Positions 61,835 to 64,000 of a DNA stretch of 64,000 bases are shown piece by piece. The first letter of the stretch is position 1. Every line of letters begins with the position of its first letter. The stretch covers positions 1 to 64,000 of the forward strand of contig NZ_NMQW01000021.1 of the NCBI RefSeq assembly GCF_002234615.1. The letters are read 5' to 3'. The translations under genes and the position numbers were made by a program. The notes below the pieces were generated by a model. That model had not been told where the DNA came from and did not search any database. It saw nothing but the letters and a program-made list of their open reading frames with translations. This stretch comes from Paenibacillus rigui. Its GTDB lineage: Bacteria; Bacillota; Bacilli; Paenibacillales; NBRC-103111.

Positions 61835-63262
61835 ATGAATGTAACTAAGCACAAAGGTCTCGCACTATTGCTTTTAGCCGTATCCCAGCTGATCATGGCG
61901 CTCGATTATACGATTATTTTTGTGGCCTTGCCTTCACTAGGGGAGGCACTAGGGTTCTCAGCCAATAATTTGCAGTGGGTTGTCAGTGCGTACTCGCTTG
62001 TTTTCGGGGGATTTCTGCTGACCGGAGGACGATTGTCCGACCTGTTGGGGAGGCGAAAAATGTTTATCATCGCAATGGCCCTCTTCGGACTAGGTTCATT
62101 GCTCGGCGGTTTGGCAACCTCACAAATCATGCTGATCATAGCAAGGGGGCTGCAAGGACTTGGTGGAGCACTGTTGGCACCGTCGACATTATCGCTGATC
62201 ATGTCCAATTTCAATGAGGGCACCGAGCGCAACCGGGCTATGGGCATTTGGGCAGCCATGGGCGGTGTCGGATTATCTCTCGGATTGCTGCTCGGTGGAG
62301 TGTTAACCAGTTATATCGGCTGGGAATCGACATTTTTCGTGAACGTGCCAATCACGATCATTGTCATCATTCTTGCTCCAATTGTACTCGTGGAGAGCAA
62401 AGTTGATTCTGGAAAGAGGCATTTTGATGCGGCGGGCACGATATCGGTTACGGCAGGAATGATCCTCATTGTCTATTACTTGATCCAGTCTCCAGTTAAA
62501 GGCTGGGGCAGTATAGAGACGCTCACGTTCGGACTTATTGGTGCCGTTTTGCTTCTGCTATTCGTCGTGATCGAGAATCGAACGAAGGATCCGTTAATTC
62601 CGTTCAGATTGTTCCGCAATCGTAACCTAACCGGAGCTGCATTGATGGCTGCATTGTTCTCAGCTTCGTTCGGAACGCTGTATTACTTCTTAACTTTGTA
62701 CACACAAGGGGTACTGCACTTTTCTGCGATTCAATCTGGCTTAAGCTTTCTGCCTCTGACGATCAGCGCATTCTTTGGGGCAAAGCTTATCAATAAAATG
62801 TTAGCGATGGCTGGAGTAGCAGGTACGCTCGCCATCGGCATGGGACTTGGAGGTATCGGGTTCTTGCTGCTTAGCCAACTATCTGCTACGGGCAATGCGT
62901 GGGGAATGATTCCTGGAACCATCATCATAGGTATCGGTCAGGCTCTCGTATTTACAACGATGTTTATCGCAGGCAGTACAGGAATCGATCCGGAGGAGCA
63001 GGGTGTCGGATCTGCGATGATTTCGACTGGTCAACAAATCGGTGGTGCAGTAGGCTTGGCTGTCATTATGGCCATCATATCTGCTAGCCTCGGTTCAGAG
63101 GCAACGTTGGAATCCATGGCGGCCACTGATTTGAATCAAGCGATTCATACAGCATTCGTTATCGCCGCCAGTATTACGGCGCTGGCCATTTTTACTGCTC
63201 TCGTGGCTCTAAAACAGAAGAGAGTTTCAAACATCGAAACAAAAATACCTGCTCCTCATTGA
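61835..63262 (+). CDS. MFS exporter, DHA2 (EmrB/QacA) family
   Basis: 475 residues, AAAGGAGG before ATG 61835. TM1 has ALLLLAVSQLIMALDYTIIFVALPSLG, the loop 2-3 A-motif is GRLSDLLGRRKMF, and the motif C-type RGLQGLGGALLAPSTLSLI is in TM5. About 14 hydrophobic segments. Expected to export a hydrophobic or toxic compound using protons, induced through the TetR at 60470. Base composition is nearer the host average than its AT-rich neighbours. Confidence 0.92.
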   Translation: MNVTKHKGLALLLLAVSQLIMALDYTIIFVALPSLGEALGFSANNLQWVVSAYSLVFGGFLLTGGRLSDLLGRRKMFIIAMALFGLGSLLGGLATSQIMLIIARGLQGLGGALLAPSTLSLIMSNFNEGTERNRAMGIWAAMGGVGLSLGLLLGGVLTSYIGWESTFFVNVPITIIVIILAPIVLVESKVDSGKRHFDAAGTISVTAGMILIVYYLIQSPVKGWGSIETLTFGLIGAVLLLLFVVIENRTKDPLIPFRLFRNRNLTGAALMAALFSASFGTLYYFLTLYTQGVLHFSAIQSGLSFLPLTISAFFGAKLINKMLAMAGVAGTLAIGMGLGGIGFLLLSQLSATGNAWGMIPGTIIIGIGQALVFTTMFIAGSTGIDPEEQGVGSAMISTGQQIGGAVGLAVIMAIISASLGSEATLESMAATDLNQAIHTAFVIAASITALAIFTALVALKQKRVSNIETKIPAPH

Positions 63263-63327
63263 TTACAAACGAATTTCTTATCTCATCCTTCCGCGATTAG
63301 CGGATGAACGAAACGGAGGCTAACGAA

Positions 63328-64000
63328 ATGTCTATAACTCCCAAAATATCCGTGCTGGACCTCGCACCGATTTTGGCAGGCGGGTCTGCAAAAGATGCGT
63401 ACCACCGAACCTTGGAACTTGCGCGTCATGCTGAAAGGCTAGGGTATCACCGTTATTGGCTTGCGGAGCACCATAATATGCCTGGCATCGCCAGCTCGGC
63501 AACTTCGCTGCTCATCGGGCATGTGGCGGCGGGAACCGAAAAAATCCGGGTAGGCTCCGGTGGTATCATGCTGCCGAATCACGCCCCGCTCGTCATTGCC
63601 GAACAGTTTGGAACACTGGAATCCCTATACCCGGGGCGCATTGATCTGGGCTTGGGGAGAGCCTCAGGCACCGATATGCATACTGCCCGCGCCCTTCGGA
63701 GAACGTTGGGAACCAACGGGGGGGACTTCCAGGAGCTGCTGAACGAGCTGAAAGCTTTTTTGGAACCCGCGGCAGAGCGGATCGTCCCCGGAGTAAGGGC
63801 GATTCCCGGCGAGGGTCTGAACATTCCCATTTGGCTGTTAGGTTCCAGCGATTTCAGCGCACGATTGGCGGGACGTCTTGGGTTACCTTTCGCTTTCGCC
63901 AGCCACTTCGCCCCCGATGATTTACTCTTGGCGTTGGAAGTATACCGCAGCTCTTTCACTCCTTCGAAAGCGCTGGATAAGCCGTACGTCATGGTCGGAT
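63328..64000 (+). CDS. Luciferase-like (LLM class) flavin-dependent oxidoreductase (3' end beyond window)
   Basis: The first 224 codons are present. ACGGAGG lies 8 bases before ATG 63328. It begins [15 protein letters not shown] and continues [90 protein letters not shown], the standard start of MsnO8-type FMN monooxygenases in the luciferase superfamily. It would oxidise an unknown substrate with reduced flavin and oxygen. It follows the MFS exporter by 65 bases with no terminator, so the two may be cotranscribed. Confidence 0.9.
   Translation, partial: MSITPKISVLDLAPILAGGSAKDAYHRTLELARHAERLGYHRYWLAEHHNMPGIASSATSLLIGHVAAGTEKIRVGSGGIMLPNHAPLVIAEQFGTLESLYPGRIDLGLGRASGTDMHTARALRRTLGTNGGDFQELLNELKAFLEPAAERIVPGVRAIPGEGLNIPIWLLGSSDFSARLAGRLGLPFAFASHFAPDDLLLALEVYRSSFTPSKALDKPYVMVG

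Overview
The window looks like a chromosomal stretch of a spore-forming, low-GC Gram-positive bacterium of the Paenibacillus type. The evidence is sspI (small acid-soluble spore protein) beside ktrA and the ysgA methyltransferase, a YheC/YheD spore-coat-type ATP-grasp protein, YesM/YesN-type two-component regulation, LplB/YtcP/lipoprotein sugar importers, an S-layer-homology anchored giant glycosidase, strong AGGAGG ribosome sites and Bacillota-type cre boxes. No rRNA, tRNA or CRISPR array was found.

Layout. 1-1.8 kb: the 5' part of a secreted His/Pro/Asp repeat protein (minus strand), then a PadR/DUF1048/DUF1048 operon ending in a deletion scar of an ABC exporter. 2.1-8 kb: an AraC regulator, a rhamnogalacturonan lyase (PL11 type) with a cre box, an SDR, and a spore-coat-like glycosyltransferase/ATP-grasp pair. 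8.1-13 kb: an OmpR-type two-component system, and a TetR regulator divergent from a 14-TM drug exporter. 13.2-17.5 kb: LacI regulator with Gfo/Idh/MocA, ThuA-like and Gfo/Idh/MocA genes. 17.5-19.5 kb: sspI, ktrA, ysgA. 19.6-22.4 kb: a truncated XRE regulator, lrgA-lrgB and an SDR.

22.6-42.5 kb resembles a polysaccharide utilisation locus. It holds a YesM/YesN-like pair with a cre box, a 1692-residue S-layer anchored protein with two tandem clan-A-like glycosidase domains, a divergent ABC importer, two poorly characterised cytoplasmic glycosidase-like proteins, an enolase-superfamily acid-sugar dehydratase and two NAD(P)-dependent dehydrogenases. 42.6-52.8 kb is a glycolate-to-pyruvate module: glycolate oxidase subunits E, F and D, an IclR regulator, an FAH-family hydrolase, malate synthase G, malic enzyme, and a glycerate kinase broken by a frameshift and an internal deletion.

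The most notable signal is a composite operator, GAAC-N3-GTTC-N8-GAAC, with identical spacing in front of lrgAB (20261-20283), the glycolate oxidase genes (42594-42616) and the FAH/malate synthase genes (47896-47918). It ties the LrgAB transporter, 22 kb away, to the glycolate genes. This implies an IclR-controlled regulon in which LrgAB would move glycolate or pyruvate; relatives of LrgAB do this in plastids and in Bacillus.

52.8-61.8 kb is visibly AT-rich and looks acquired: a NarL-type two-component system, an RND efflux pump with a frameshifted adaptor lipoprotein, a group II intron maturase remnant, and a TetR regulator with four near-identical 16-bp palindromes around a STAS/SEC14-like gene and an MFS exporter. 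The window ends inside a luciferase-like monooxygenase gene.
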